From: Sphingobacteriales bacterium
Lineage (GTDB): Bacteria > Bacteroidota > Bacteroidia > Chitinophagales > JADIYW01
Direction of reading: 5' to 3'
DNA length: 64,000 nucleotides
NCBI GenBank assembly: GCA_947460245.1
Contig: CANHGL010000003.1
Span: 48,942-112,941, forward strand
The first letter of the stretch is position 1, and the number at the start of each line of letters is the position of its first letter. Shown here piece after piece: positions 17,567-25,805 of the stretch. Position numbers and translations under genes: made by a program. The notes below the pieces were generated by a model that saw only the letters and a list, made by a program, of their open reading frames with translations, did not search any database and was not told the origin of the DNA.

Positions 17567-18307
17567 GTGCTTAATAACAAAAGGAAGGGTTTTTTAATAG
17601 CTTTAACAGTTGTTTTACTATTTCCACTACTATTTTTTATCGTTTTTGACTACCTAAATGACCACCGTCCATCTTTGGAAACGGATAAGTGTTTACCTAT
17701 ATATGGTCCTAAAGAACCTTATGAGTCAAAAGACTCCAGAGGTAGAAAAAGAATCGATACTGCTTATTTTCATATTCCTCCTTTTTCCTTCTTAGATCAA
17801 AATGGGGATACTATTACGCAATCTATGATGAATGGTAAGATTGTCGTCGTAGATTTCTTCTTTACTACGTGTAAAAGTATTTGTGTTGATATGACAAGAA
17901 ACTTGAGTCGTGTACAATCTACTTTTGCAAAAGAAGAAAGAAGAGATGTGCTCATTTTATCTCATTCAGTAGATCCCGAAACAGATACAGTAGGCCGTCT
18001 TTTTCAATATGCTATTGAGAAGGATATCAATTCTAATATGTGGAGGTTGTTAACCGGTGACAAGAAGGAGATTTATAAAATGGCGCGCAATGCTTACTTT
18101 ATCACTGCTTTGCAGGGCGACGGCGGACCAAATGATTTTATTCATGACCAGAAGTTAGTATTAATAGATAAAGAAGGTAGGATACGTGGTTATTATAATG
18201 GAACAGAGGATGCAGCAGTAGATCGCATGATTAAAGATATACAGACATTATTGGTTAGTTATATTATTCCAATGAAACCGAGCAGACAAAGAGTTGATAA
18301 GCATTAA
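17567..18307 (+). CDS. SCO1/SenC family copper chaperone
   Basis: 246 residues, anchored by one N-terminal helix (~9-28) with a periplasmic thioredoxin fold. The copper site is complete: C102 and C106 in TTCKSICVDM and H193 in FIHDQKLVLID. SCO proteins deliver copper to, or reduce, the CuA site of oxidase subunit II, which fits its place behind coxB-coxD. The start is a GTG 16 bp after the subunit IV gene. Confidence 0.93.
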   Translation: MLNNKRKGFLIALTVVLLFPLLFFIVFDYLNDHRPSLETDKCLPIYGPKEPYESKDSRGRKRIDTAYFHIPPFSFLDQNGDTITQSMMNGKIVVVDFFFTTCKSICVDMTRNLSRVQSTFAKEERRDVLILSHSVDPETDTVGRLFQYAIEKDINSNMWRLLTGDKKEIYKMARNAYFITALQGDGGPNDFIHDQKLVLIDKEGRIRGYYNGTEDAAVDRMIKDIQTLLVSYIIPMKPSRQRVDKH

Positions 18308-18333
18308 ACTTACATTTCCTATTAACTTATTTT

Positions 18334-18873
18334 ATGATTAAAAATATTTCAGAAAAAACCATTAATATCATAATAGCTGTTATATCTATAGCAGTTCCTG
18401 CCGTTGTAGTATTATTGCTGAAGGTTTCTCCACCTGAAGTGAAACTGAGTTTTGATATTAATTTTTTTCCTAAATTTCATGCATTATTAAATTCTCTGAC
18501 TACAGTGTGTTTGTTGTCAGGATTATATTTCATTAAGTTCCGTAAAGATATTTTACGTCATCGTTATTCAATGTTTACAGCATTGATATTGTCAGCTTTG
18601 TTTTTGTTGTCTTATGTTGCATATCATACGCTTAAGGCTGAAGATACTAAGTTTGGAAGAGATGGATTTTTGCGTCAGTTATACTACTTTGTATTAATTA
18701 CACATATTGTATTAGCAACTATTATTCTGCCTCTTGTTTTGAAAACTTTTTCCAAGGCATTATTGGGTAAGATAGAAGAGCACAAGGTTTGGGCTAAGTG
18801 GACTTACCCCTTGTGGCTATATGTGGCCATAACAGGTGTATTGGTGTATGTATTTTTAGCACCTTACTATTGA
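18334..18873 (+). CDS. DUF420 membrane protein, CtaM-like oxidase assembly factor
   Basis: 179 residues with five predicted helices. The segments FPKFHALLNSLTTVCLLSG and THIVLATIILPLVL carry the conserved histidines of DUF420. Staphylococcus aureus CtaM, of this family, is needed for activity of heme A-containing oxidases. The position directly after SCO supports the same role here. Confidence 0.85.
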   Translation: MIKNISEKTINIIIAVISIAVPAVVVLLLKVSPPEVKLSFDINFFPKFHALLNSLTTVCLLSGLYFIKFRKDILRHRYSMFTALILSALFLLSYVAYHTLKAEDTKFGRDGFLRQLYYFVLITHIVLATIILPLVLKTFSKALLGKIEEHKVWAKWTYPLWLYVAITGVLVYVFLAPYY

Positions 18874-18925
18874 TATTTAAATACTCTTTTACATTAGTAA
18901 GCTCAGTTTTTTGTAATTTAGATTT

Positions 18926-19153
18926 ATGAAGATTCGTAAATATTTACCGTTTATACTTTTTCTCCTTTTTATAGGATTTTGTTTAGATACAGATGCACAG
19001 TGTGCTATGTGTAAGGCAACTTCAGAAAAGTCTGCATATGCAAAAAGTTTGAATCAGGGTATAGAGTATCTTTTGCTGGCTCCATTCGTAATCTTAGGTA
19101 GTGTTTTATTGCTTTGGCTAAAGAATAAAGATAAATTTGCCAGCAAGTCATAG
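18926..19153 (+). CDS. Small membrane protein with CxxC motif, unknown function
   Basis: 75 residues: a signal peptide ending near TDAQ, then CAMCKATSEKS, and one membrane helix (~48-65) with a short Lys-rich cytoplasmic tail. I do not recognise a named family. The periplasmic CxxC could bind copper or act as a thiol redox site. As the last gene of the aa3 block, after SCO and DUF420, it is a plausible small assembly factor; that is inference from position. The gap before it is 52 bp. Confidence 0.7.
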   Translation: MKIRKYLPFILFLLFIGFCLDTDAQCAMCKATSEKSAYAKSLNQGIEYLLLAPFVILGSVLLLWLKNKDKFASKS

Positions 19154-19183
19154 TTTTTCTTTTCTTCCTTTTTATTATTCCGT

Positions 19184-20428
19184 ATGCCTCAGTTCTGTAA
19201 GTTAAAGAATCCGAGTAATGTAAGCATCAAAGGTCGTATTCATCTGAATGGATCTAAAAGCATCAGTAATCGTTTGTTAATACTAGATGCAATCTCTTCA
19301 GGAATTGATATTGATAATCTTTCAAATGCATTAGATACAACTACCTTAAAATGCCTACTCCAGACTCAAGATAGTTTGTTGGATGCCGGTGCGGGAGGAA
19401 CCACCTTTCGTTTCCTGACGGCATATTTAGCTATTCAGGATGGTAGAGAGGTAATTCTTACAGGAAGTGATAGAATACAGGAGCGTCCAATAGGAATTCT
19501 GGTTGATGCATTAAATAAGCTTGGTGCAGATATTACCTATTTGGGTAATTGTGGCTTTCCTCCTCTTAAAATAATTGGAAAGAAATTAAGTGGGGGTAAA
19601 ATTGAAATTCCTGCAGATACTTCTTCTCAATTCATCACTGCTTTATTATTAATAGCACCAACTCTAGAAAATGGAATTGAGTTGAAATTGCTGGGCAAGG
19701 TCGTTTCTGGTTCTTATATTAAAATGACTTTGAGCTTGTTGGAGTATTTTGGAGTTAATACATCTTATGTTGATAATACGATTATCGTAAAGCCCGGTAT
19801 TTTTAATTCAATCCCATTTTTTGTAGAGGCAGATTGGAGTGCAGCTGCTTATTATTATGCTATGGTGATTTTAGCAGAAGATATGGAAATTGAATTGGAG
19901 GGGCTTGCTAATCAGGGTATGCAAGGGGATGCTGTAATAGCTGATATAGCTGCATATTTTGGAGTGGAAACAGTTTGGAAAGAGCATTCTATTATTATCA
20001 GAAAGCATAAATTACTACTGCCAAAATCGCTAGAAATTGATTTCTTGGATTGTCCGGATTTAGCCCAGACAGTCATTGTGTTTTGTGCAGCATTAGGTGT
20101 TGAGTTGTATTGTAAGGGATTGCAAACCTTACGCACAAAAGAAACGGACAGGATATTAGCATTAGATAATGAACTCAAAAGATTGAGTTTGGCAACTTTG
20201 AAAGAGATAGATAAGGATAATTGGAAATTGGAAATAACATCGCCCATGGATTTAACAGCTGATGTTTTGATTCATACTTATGACGACCATAGGATGGCAA
20301 TGGCATTTGCTCCGTTGGTTTTTTTAAATAAGGATTTATCAATTCTTCATCCAGAAGTTGTAGTTAAATCTTACCCTGATTTCTGGGAAGATTTAATGCG
20401 TTTAGGTGTCACAATAGAATGGGATTAA
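19184..20428 (+). CDS. aroA: 3-phosphoshikimate 1-carboxyvinyltransferase (EPSP synthase)
   Basis: 414 residues. The family motifs are in order: NGSKSISNRLLIL, DAGAGGTTFRFLTAYLA, QERPIGILVDAL, DTSSQFITALLL, DWSAAAYYY, TKETDRI and YDDHRMAMAF. It joins shikimate-3-phosphate and phosphoenolpyruvate in chorismate synthesis. The glycine-rich loop reads GAGGTTFRF where many enzymes have GNAGTAMRP, a common form in Bacteroidota. Its stop is one base from the convergent START-domain gene. Confidence 0.95.
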   Translation: MPQFCKLKNPSNVSIKGRIHLNGSKSISNRLLILDAISSGIDIDNLSNALDTTTLKCLLQTQDSLLDAGAGGTTFRFLTAYLAIQDGREVILTGSDRIQERPIGILVDALNKLGADITYLGNCGFPPLKIIGKKLSGGKIEIPADTSSQFITALLLIAPTLENGIELKLLGKVVSGSYIKMTLSLLEYFGVNTSYVDNTIIVKPGIFNSIPFFVEADWSAAAYYYAMVILAEDMEIELEGLANQGMQGDAVIADIAAYFGVETVWKEHSIIIRKHKLLLPKSLEIDFLDCPDLAQTVIVFCAALGVELYCKGLQTLRTKETDRILALDNELKRLSLATLKEIDKDNWKLEITSPMDLTADVLIHTYDDHRMAMAFAPLVFLNKDLSILHPEVVVKSYPDFWEDLMRLGVTIEWD

Positions 20429-20429
20429 T

Positions 20430-21035
20430 TTACTTTAAAAATTCTTTCAACCTAATCATCATGGTGTATGGAGCATCCACAATTCCAAGGTTAGCGATGG
20501 ACTCGGGAAAATTGCCTCCGATTGAACTTAAAGCTTGCTGTGTAATCTCTGTTGTGCCATTCGCCAAGGGCGTAAATTTCCAATAGGCTTTCATCTTTGG
20601 AATCCGAACATAAAGGTCATTTAATGGAAGTAGATCTGGTGCCGCATCCAGCGTTATTAGTACTGCACCCTTGGAGTCAGGTTTATTGAAAATAAACCGA
20701 GTGATGGATTCTCTACCTTTAATGAGCGGAGCACTTACGACCATTCGTATAAAAAAATCATTTTCGTTATTTCTTTTTATTAGTTTAACACTTCCGGGTT
20801 CAACTTTATACATCCATTGGTCATAGTTCTTGTAATCCCTAAAGAAGGCTACCAGTTTGTCTACACTGATCTGCATGGTGGTAATTGCCTTATATTCTTT
20901 TAAGGTTGCGTTATCTGGCTTTCGAGTCCAAACTTTTATTCCATTCTTCTCTTTCTCCAATACCCAAGGACTTTCAGCAAATGAAATATGTGGATATAGG
21001 AATAAGTAAAATAGTATAAAGGTGGTAGTTTTCAT
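20430..21035 (-). CDS. Secreted START/SRPBCC-domain protein
   Basis: 201 residues with a signal peptide (cleavage after ISFA). The mature part looks like a START-type lipid-binding fold: WVLEKEKNGIKVWTRK at the start, the FFRDYKNYDQWM segment, SAPLIKGRESITRF in the middle and a long C-terminal helix (DAPYTMMIRLKEFLK). The ligand is unknown; a periplasmic hydrophobic-molecule carrier is likely. It is convergent with aroA. Confidence 0.75.
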   Translation of the reverse strand: MKTTTFILFYLFLYPHISFAESPWVLEKEKNGIKVWTRKPDNATLKEYKAITTMQISVDKLVAFFRDYKNYDQWMYKVEPGSVKLIKRNNENDFFIRMVVSAPLIKGRESITRFIFNKPDSKGAVLITLDAAPDLLPLNDLYVRIPKMKAYWKFTPLANGTTEITQQALSSIGGNFPESIANLGIVDAPYTMMIRLKEFLK

Positions 21036-21203
21036 CTCCGTATTTATATTAGAACATTAGAGCATCATACTTTGTTCATGCTGATTTTATGCTTCTATAA
21101 AAGTATCAAATTACATTAGATTCATCTTTTATTTGATGATAACAAACATGTCTTTAACATTATTTATGGAAGATGTAAAATATTAAGTTTGTAATGAGGA
21201 GTA

Positions 21204-21857
21204 TTACATTCTTAAATCCTCAACTTGAACGCCTGGATGTTTTGAGAGATCAAATTTGAAATAGCTGTCTTCAAGTTTTTGTTTACTGTTAAAGCTATTA
21301 ATAGAATAGGTGTATAAGGTTCCATTTTTGTCGAACACTTTCATGCGTGTTATATATTTAGCACTTTTATCTATCCAAATTCTAACCTTAAAGAAAGGTT
21401 TGTCTTTGTCTTTAGGTATTAGGTCTACAATAGTGCAATTCTTCTTGTCTATCACTTCTTCACCGTTTATCATGTAATTAAAATCATTCTGATAAATGGT
21501 AAACATATTGGAGGGTGTAATCTCTTCCTTGTTGGCCTCATAATCATTTACCTGTACCTCATTAATATCCTTTAAATAAGTCCAGACACTTTGTTTATCA
21601 CAAAATATCTCCTGTTTACCCATTACAAGTTTATAATTCTCTCCTTTTAGGTAGATATTTCCTGTTTGGGTAGTGGTTTTATTTTGTATAGGACTTATGG
21701 TAGTTAAAGTAAATGTTGCTTGTATTGAAGGAAATTCCTTGTAAGTTTTACTAACTGCATCTAAAAGTGTCTTTGCCTTAGGGTCACTCAGGTTTTTATC
21801 AGAGGCAATTCCGGAAGTGGAAAGCAATAATGTAAGTATTGATAATATATAAATCAT
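21204..21857 (-). CDS. lolA: LolA-like outer-membrane lipoprotein carrier
   Basis: 217 residues with a signal peptide (cleavage near GIASD). The body shows the LolA half-barrel: SIQATFTLTT, TTTQTGNIYLKGENYKLVM, IFCDKQSVWTYLKDINEVQV, the FTIYQNDF region and KVRIWIDKSAKYITRMKVFDKNG. It shuttles lipoproteins across the periplasm. It sits downstream of ftsK on the same strand (75-bp gap), a pairing also seen in proteobacteria, and has its own promoter-like box. Confidence 0.88.
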   Translation of the reverse strand: MIYILSILTLLLSTSGIASDKNLSDPKAKTLLDAVSKTYKEFPSIQATFTLTTISPIQNKTTTQTGNIYLKGENYKLVMGKQEIFCDKQSVWTYLKDINEVQVNDYEANKEEITPSNMFTIYQNDFNYMINGEEVIDKKNCTIVDLIPKDKDKPFFKVRIWIDKSAKYITRMKVFDKNGTLYTYSINSFNSKQKLEDSYFKFDLSKHPGVQVEDLRM

Positions 21858-21862
21858 AGCTG

Positions 21863-21890
21863 CAAAGTTAAAACCCTAATCTAAAAACAA
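21863..21890 (-). promoter_or_regulatory. lolA promoter, -7 box 5 bp from the start codon
   Basis: On the minus strand TAACTTTG (21870-21863) fits TAnnTTTG exactly, and a TTG (21890-21888) precedes it by 17 bp. The ATG begins at 21857, so the expected transcription start falls on or next to the start codon. This predicts a leaderless or nearly leaderless mRNA. Confidence 0.5.
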
Positions 21891-21932
21891 AAAATGTAAA
21901 TAGCCTACTAATTAGATTCTTTAATAACTAAT

Positions 21933-24416
21933 CTATTGCAAAATCCGTTCCAATTCTTCGTCGGTCTTAATATATACCTCCCTTGCTTTGCTGCCTAAGT
22001 TAGGTCCAACAATACCAGCAGCTTCGAGTTGATCCATAAGGCGGCCTGATCGGGCATAGCCTAATGCTAACTTGCGTTGTATTAGAGAGGTAGATCCAAT
22101 CTGGTTTCTAACAATTAGTCTTGCTGCATCCTCAAATAAATCGTCCCGTTCTCCGGCATCTAGCATTCTTTCTCCATTGCCAGCCTCTTTAGGATCTATG
22201 TATTCAGGAAGTTCATAGGGGCTTAACCCTTTCTGATTTCCGATGTATTTTGCGATGTTCTCCACTTCTGGAGTGTCTACAAATGGACATTGTAATCGAG
22301 TAATCTCACCGCTTTGAGAGAGTAACATATCACCGCGACCAATCAGTTGATCAGCACCTCCGGCATCTAAAATTGTTCTTGAGTCTACTTTTGCAGTTAC
22401 CTTAAATGCGATACGTCCTGGGAAATTAGCTTTTATAGTTCCTGTTATGATATTTACAGATGGTCGTTGGGTTGCAATGACTAAGTGAATGCCTATTGCG
22501 CGAGCAAGTTGTGCAAGCCGCGCTATAGGCGCCTCGACTTCTTTACCTGCAGTCATCATTAAATCAGCAAATTCATCCACCACTAACACGATATATGGTA
22601 AGAAACGGTGTCCATTATTAGGATTGAGTTGTCTATTTAAGAACTTTTGATTGTATTCCTTGATATGTCTTACCTGAGCAACTTTTAGTAACTCATATCG
22701 GTTGTCCATTTCAATACAAAGGGCATTTAATGTATAGATTACTTTTTTATTATCAGTGATTATAGCTTCTTCTTCATTTGGTAATTTAGCGAGGTAGTGA
22801 TTTTCTATAAGCTTATAAAGGGTTAGCTCTACTTTCTTGGGATCTACTAAAACAAATTTTAACTCTGCAGGGTGTTTTTTGTAGAGTAGAGAAACCAAAA
22901 TCGCATTAAGTCCAACAGATTTACCTTGTCCGGTTGCACCAGCCATCAGTAAATGTGGCATCTTCGCCAAGTCAATTACAAAGTCTTCATTGGATATGGT
23001 TTTTCCTAAGGCGATAGGAAGTTCTGCATCCGCTTTTTGGAACTTCTCTCCTGCAATTAGCGACTTCATAGATACAATGCTTTTCTTCACATTCGGAACT
23101 TCTATGCCTATAGTGCCTCTTCCCGGAATAGGTGCAATAATACGTATCCCTAAGGCAGCTAAACTTAAGGCGATATCATCTTCCAGATTTTTTATCTTGG
23201 AGATACGCACTCCTTTTTCTGGTACGATTTCATAAAGTGTAACTGTAGGTCCGACGGTAGCCTTAATTTTTTCAATCCCAATATTATAATTGGAAAGCGT
23301 TTGAACGATTTGATTTTTATTTTGTTCTAATTCCTCTTTATTGATTTCAATCTGTCCGCTACCGTGTTCTTCTAATAAATCAATAGGAGGAAATTTATAC
23401 TTAGATAATTCAAGTCTTGGATCAAATTTGGTGTCAATACCATACTGTTCTTTATGTTCATCAATAGTTCCAAATGCCTGTATTTCTTCAATCTCAAAAT
23501 CAGGTTCTACAGTAAATTTCTCTTTTTTGGATATTGGCTCAATAGGTAAGTCAGTTTCTGTTTCTTCTTCTGCTGGCTTCTCTATCAAAACCATTTCAGG
23601 TTCTGTTTTTTCCATTACAACCTCAAAAGTCTGATCTTGGAAATGGGGCGTTAGTGTTGGTGTCTCCTCAGGTATAATACTTTCCATGTCATAGCCATCT
23701 TCTTCTGCTATACTATCTTCCTTATAGAACTCATCAATAGTTTCATCCTCTTCTTCCGAAAGTGCAAGTTTTCTGTTGTTTTCCCATTCCTGCTTCCAGT
23801 TATTCAACTTCATATAGGTATCCTTTATATTAAAGCCAAGGAAAGTGAAGCCCACTAATCCTAATAGAATACCTAATCCCCATCTGCCTAGAAAAGTAGA
23901 AAGCCATTCGTAATTATTAATACCTAATCCACCACCGAATGGGAAAGCAGATTCTGGAAAAATAAATGCGCCAAGTGTAGATATAAATAGAATCCAGAAT
24001 ATAGAGTTGAATAAAATCTTTAATAGTTTAAATATTCGTTCCTTGAATGTAAGATTAATGCCTATAGCAAAAAACAAGTATGGAGTGATGAAGGAGGCAA
24101 CACCAAAAAAATCATAAAAGAATACATGCGAAAGTAAAGCACCGATTCTCCCCATAGTATTGGCAACATTCCCCTGCTTGCTGAAGATGATATCCCAGGT
24201 AAAGTCCATTACTTTATCCTGATCAATTTTCCAGGTAAATAGATAGGATAAAAACGATACAAATAGTATTACTGAAAAAAATAGAAAAAACAAACCAGTG
24301 GCTGTTCTAAGTGTATCTGCATCAATCAGGGGTGTGGATACACTTTCCTCCGGTGTTTCTTCTTCTATAGGTTTTCTACTACGCTTGATTCTTTCTTTTA
24401 CATCCTCTTTTGCCAT
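21933..24416 (-). CDS. ftsK: DNA translocase FtsK
   Basis: 827 residues. Four or five N-terminal helices (~35-200) are followed by an acidic linker (~210-330), then the alpha/beta motor: Walker A GATGQGKS near residue 490, Walker B VLVVDEFADLM and the ATQRPSVNIITG segment. The C-terminal gamma winged helix is present (LIQRKLALGYARSGRLMDQLEAAGIVGP), so it should read KOPS-like sequences and act at dif with XerCD during division. The length is typical of Bacteroidota FtsK. Confidence 0.96.
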   Translation of the reverse strand: MAKEDVKERIKRSRKPIEEETPEESVSTPLIDADTLRTATGLFFLFFSVILFVSFLSYLFTWKIDQDKVMDFTWDIIFSKQGNVANTMGRIGALLSHVFFYDFFGVASFITPYLFFAIGINLTFKERIFKLLKILFNSIFWILFISTLGAFIFPESAFPFGGGLGINNYEWLSTFLGRWGLGILLGLVGFTFLGFNIKDTYMKLNNWKQEWENNRKLALSEEEDETIDEFYKEDSIAEEDGYDMESIIPEETPTLTPHFQDQTFEVVMEKTEPEMVLIEKPAEEETETDLPIEPISKKEKFTVEPDFEIEEIQAFGTIDEHKEQYGIDTKFDPRLELSKYKFPPIDLLEEHGSGQIEINKEELEQNKNQIVQTLSNYNIGIEKIKATVGPTVTLYEIVPEKGVRISKIKNLEDDIALSLAALGIRIIAPIPGRGTIGIEVPNVKKSIVSMKSLIAGEKFQKADAELPIALGKTISNEDFVIDLAKMPHLLMAGATGQGKSVGLNAILVSLLYKKHPAELKFVLVDPKKVELTLYKLIENHYLAKLPNEEEAIITDNKKVIYTLNALCIEMDNRYELLKVAQVRHIKEYNQKFLNRQLNPNNGHRFLPYIVLVVDEFADLMMTAGKEVEAPIARLAQLARAIGIHLVIATQRPSVNIITGTIKANFPGRIAFKVTAKVDSRTILDAGGADQLIGRGDMLLSQSGEITRLQCPFVDTPEVENIAKYIGNQKGLSPYELPEYIDPKEAGNGERMLDAGERDDLFEDAARLIVRNQIGSTSLIQRKLALGYARSGRLMDQLEAAGIVGPNLGSKAREVYIKTDEELERILQ

Positions 24417-24420
24417 AAAA

Positions 24421-24428
24421 CAAAGATA
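24421..24428 (-). promoter_or_regulatory. ftsK -7 box next to the start codon
   Basis: TATCTTTG on the minus strand fits TAnnTTTG and ends 4 bp before the ftsK ATG. No clear -33 TTG is present. As with lolA it points to a leader of almost zero length. Confidence 0.4.
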
Positions 24429-24535
24429 ATTGTATGTGTTTATGATTGGGTAAATGGATAATGCACATGTATTGATAACTATAAAAGTAATTTTCTGTTA
24501 ATTTTTACTTTCAAAGCCTAATTAAACCAATTCTT

Positions 24536-24543
24536 TATTTTTG
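24536..24543 (+). promoter_or_regulatory. Possible -7 box upstream of the thiolase gene
   Basis: TATTTTTG fits TAnnTTTG 82 bp before the thiolase ATG. The leader between contains the second copy of a 10-bp direct repeat (AAAGCCTAAT at 24513-24522 and 24582-24591). No -33 element at the expected spacing. Confidence 0.3.
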
Positions 24544-24624
24544 AATTCATGCCTTATTTTACAGCTATATTTCATAATTTTAAAGCCTAATAAGATTATC
24601 AGTTAAATTGTAAATAAAAGCAGC

Positions 24625-25800
24625 ATGAAAGATGTATTTATTGTATCGATGGCAAGAACCCCTATAGGCAGTCTAAGTGGTACTTTAGGAGGTGTAAGCG
24701 TAGTCGATTTGGGAAAAACAGTAGTAAAAGCTGCTCTGGAGCGTGCAGGAATTAATGGTGACCAGGTAGATGAGGTATACTTGGGAAATGTTTTGCAGGC
24801 AAATGTAGGTCAGGCGCCAGCTCAACAAGTTTCCATTGCTTCAGGCATTAACACTAAAACACCTTGTACAACGATAAATAAAGTATGTGCATCAGGTATG
24901 AAAGCAATTATGCTAGGTGCTCAGTCTATTCAGTTGGGCGATAATGATGTAGTTGTGGTGGGGGGTATGGAAAGCATGACAAACGCCCCGCATTATATAC
25001 CAACAGGAAGGACGGGAATACGTTACGGTAATGGGGAAATTTTGGATGCCATTGTGCGTGATGGATTACAAGATCCATATAAAAAATACATGATGGGGAA
25101 TGCAGGTGAAGTATGTGCAAAACACTTTTCTTTTACCAGAGAGGATCAGGATCAATTTGCCATTCAATCCTATATAAGAGCTCAGGAAGCATATGCTAAT
25201 GGGTATTTTAAGGACGAATTAGTACCGGTGATTATTCCTTCTAAAAAGGGAGATTTGGTTATTGCTGAGGATGAGGAATACAAGAAATTTGATGAAGGTA
25301 AGGTGAGAGCCTTGAAGCCGGCTTTTGAAAAAGAGGGGACTATCACTGCGATTAACGCTTCTAAAATAAATGATGGTGCTAGTGCTATGGTACTGATGAG
25401 TGGGGAGAAAGTAAAGGAATTGGGCCTTCAGCCTTTAGCAAAGATTACTGGATTTGCAGATGCTTCTCAAGATCCTGAGTGGTTTACAACTACCCCTTCT
25501 AAGGCGTTGCCTAAAGCGCTTAAAAAAGCAAATCTTTCACTAGAACAGGTGGATTTCTTCGAAATCAATGAGGCTTTCTCAGTGGTTGCTCTGGCTAATA
25601 TGAAGGAATTAAATATTTCGCACGATAAATTAAATGTTTTTGGCGGTGCTGTAGCATTAGGACATCCGATTGGTAGCTCAGGCTGCAGAATTGTTGCCAC
25701 TTTAATTTCCGTTTTAAAACACAAGAATGGTAAAATTGGAGCTGCCTCAATTTGCAATGGTGGTGGTGGTGCCAGCGCTATCGTGATTGAGAAGTGCTAA
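24625..25800 (+). CDS. Acetyl-CoA C-acetyltransferase / 3-ketoacyl-CoA thiolase
   Basis: 391 residues, normal for thiolases. The acylated nucleophile is C88 (INKVCASGMKA), the catalytic His lies in GHPIGSSGCRI and the second Cys in CNGGGGASA; NEAFSVVAL is also diagnostic. It catalyses reversible condensation of two acetyl-CoA or thiolytic cleavage of 3-ketoacyl-CoA. It stands alone without beta-oxidation partners, so the biosynthetic type is slightly favoured. It converges with the TPR glycosyltransferase gene with 5 bp between them. Confidence 0.92.
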   Translation: MKDVFIVSMARTPIGSLSGTLGGVSVVDLGKTVVKAALERAGINGDQVDEVYLGNVLQANVGQAPAQQVSIASGINTKTPCTTINKVCASGMKAIMLGAQSIQLGDNDVVVVGGMESMTNAPHYIPTGRTGIRYGNGEILDAIVRDGLQDPYKKYMMGNAGEVCAKHFSFTREDQDQFAIQSYIRAQEAYANGYFKDELVPVIIPSKKGDLVIAEDEEYKKFDEGKVRALKPAFEKEGTITAINASKINDGASAMVLMSGEKVKELGLQPLAKITGFADASQDPEWFTTTPSKALPKALKKANLSLEQVDFFEINEAFSVVALANMKELNISHDKLNVFGGAVALGHPIGSSGCRIVATLISVLKHKNGKIGAASICNGGGGASAIVIEKC

Positions 25801-25805
25801 ACTTT

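Noticed and set aside
24513-24591. 10-bp direct repeat AAAGCCTAAT before the thiolase gene
   Set aside because: Two copies 69 bp apart in AT-rich DNA without further structure; recorded only in the promoter entry.
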